Source: Clostridiales bacterium UBA1742 | GTDB lineage: Bacteria > Bacillota > Clostridia > TANB77 > CAG-508 | DNA: 24,371 bases | Direction: 5' to 3' | Assembly: GCA_002314935.1 (NCBI GenBank) | Contig: DCHW01000019.1 | Coordinates: 1 to 24,371, forward strand | Shown here: piece by piece, positions 24,077 to 24,371 of the stretch | Layout: every line of letters starts with the position of its first letter | How positions within the stretch are numbered: the stretch's first letter is position 1 | Program-made: the position numbers and the translations under genes | Notes under the pieces: generated by a model | The model's database searches: none | Told to the model about the DNA's origin: nothing | Seen by the model: the letters and a program-made list of their open reading frames with translations, nothing else

Positions 24077-24371
24077 ATGAAACAGGCAAATGAAATTATT
24101 GAAGATGTTAAATATGATAATATTACAGACTGGAAAAGTGCTTGTCAGGATACGAAGTTGCCAGAATATATTATTAGAAAATATAAAAATAAAGTTTTTT
24201 GGAATTTGATTTCAGCATGTCAAGCTTTGTCAGAAAATTTTATTAGAGAATTTGCAGATAAAGTTGACTGGCTTTATATTTCAGGATGGCAGAAATTGTC
24301 AGAAAATTTTATTAGAGAATTTGCAGGTAAAATAAACTGGACTTTGATTTCAAGACACCAGAAACTGTCAG
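24077..24371 (+). CDS. 23-residue repeat protein, partial at the right edge
   Basis: An open frame from ATG 24077 to the window end (98 codons). After a short charged start (MKQANEIIEDVKYDNI) come tandem 23-residue (69-bp) units of the form W-x-x-I-S-x-x-Q-x-L-S-E-N-F-I-R-E-F-A-x-K-V. The first unit is diverged, the next two are near-identical and a fourth is cut by the edge. Such helical repeats occur in many phages and giant viruses with no firm function; protein binding is likely. AAGGAA precedes the ATG with 8-9 bases of spacing, behind a clear phage promoter. Confidence 0.8.
   Translation, partial: MKQANEIIEDVKYDNITDWKSACQDTKLPEYIIRKYKNKVFWNLISACQALSENFIREFADKVDWLYISGWQKLSENFIREFAGKINWTLISRHQKLS

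Noticed and set aside
1..24371. Suppressor tRNA for TAG, any tRNA, or CRISPR array
   Set aside because: Read through for cloverleaf-like and CCA-ended segments and for spaced repeats; none found. The suppressor, if present, lies outside the window.

Overview
The window is very AT-rich and compactly coded. It looks like part of the genome of a large tailed bacteriophage with a T4-type (myovirus) head. The clearest evidence is a 523-residue gp23-like major capsid protein preceded by a gp22-like prohead scaffold protein and a very acidic head-associated protein, plus a UvsW-type helicase, a sigma-70-like factor, an RNA-ligase-like gene, dTDP-sugar genes and three related homing endonucleases. 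The host cannot be read from the sequence. Good AGGAG-type ribosome binding sites in front of many genes suggest a host that uses Shine-Dalgarno initiation.

Genetic code: TAG is almost certainly a sense codon, most likely glutamine (translation table 15). No gene here ends in TAG; every clear stop is TAA or TGA. TAG interrupts the capsid gene once, the scaffold gene four times and the acidic gene 17 times, each in an otherwise continuous frame. Reading TAG as sense also reveals a complete 349-residue minus-strand gene at 7138-8187 (16 TAGs) and a broken minus-strand gene at the left edge (10 TAGs). TAG-rich genes are structural or unassigned. The sugar, sigma, helicase, ATPase and endonuclease genes have none.

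Layout. 1-607: TAG-containing minus-strand gene running off the left edge, broken by TAA, faintly TnpB-like. 833-3646 (+): rmlB, a frameshifted RNA-ligase-like gene, a scar resembling the rmlB 3' end, a Cys-rich ORF and rmlA. 3720-7096 (+): unknown protein, sigma-like factor, UvsW-like helicase. 7138-9179 (-): the recoded zinc-ribbon gene and an unknown gene flanked by TGGAATTCCA palindromes at 18-bp pitch. 9383-12942 (-): a MoxR-type AAA+ ATPase, a DUF2201-type metallopeptidase/VWA protein and a small zinc ribbon. 13100-17604 (-): mostly unknown small and medium genes with a homing endonuclease. 17841-21819 (+): head genes. 21879-24035: two divergent homing endonucleases. 24077-end (+): start of a protein with 23-residue repeats.

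Most minus-strand genes, and three plus-strand ones, sit behind a conserved promoter with core TGTTATATTAWAATAA and a CTTAWT-like -35 box 16-17 bp before TATATT. The acidic head gene instead follows TATAAATA, the T4 late-promoter consensus. A plausible reading is that two transcription classes exist and that the sigma-like factor serves one of them. No tRNA, suppressor tRNA, CRISPR array or gene-free stretch over 300 bases was found.
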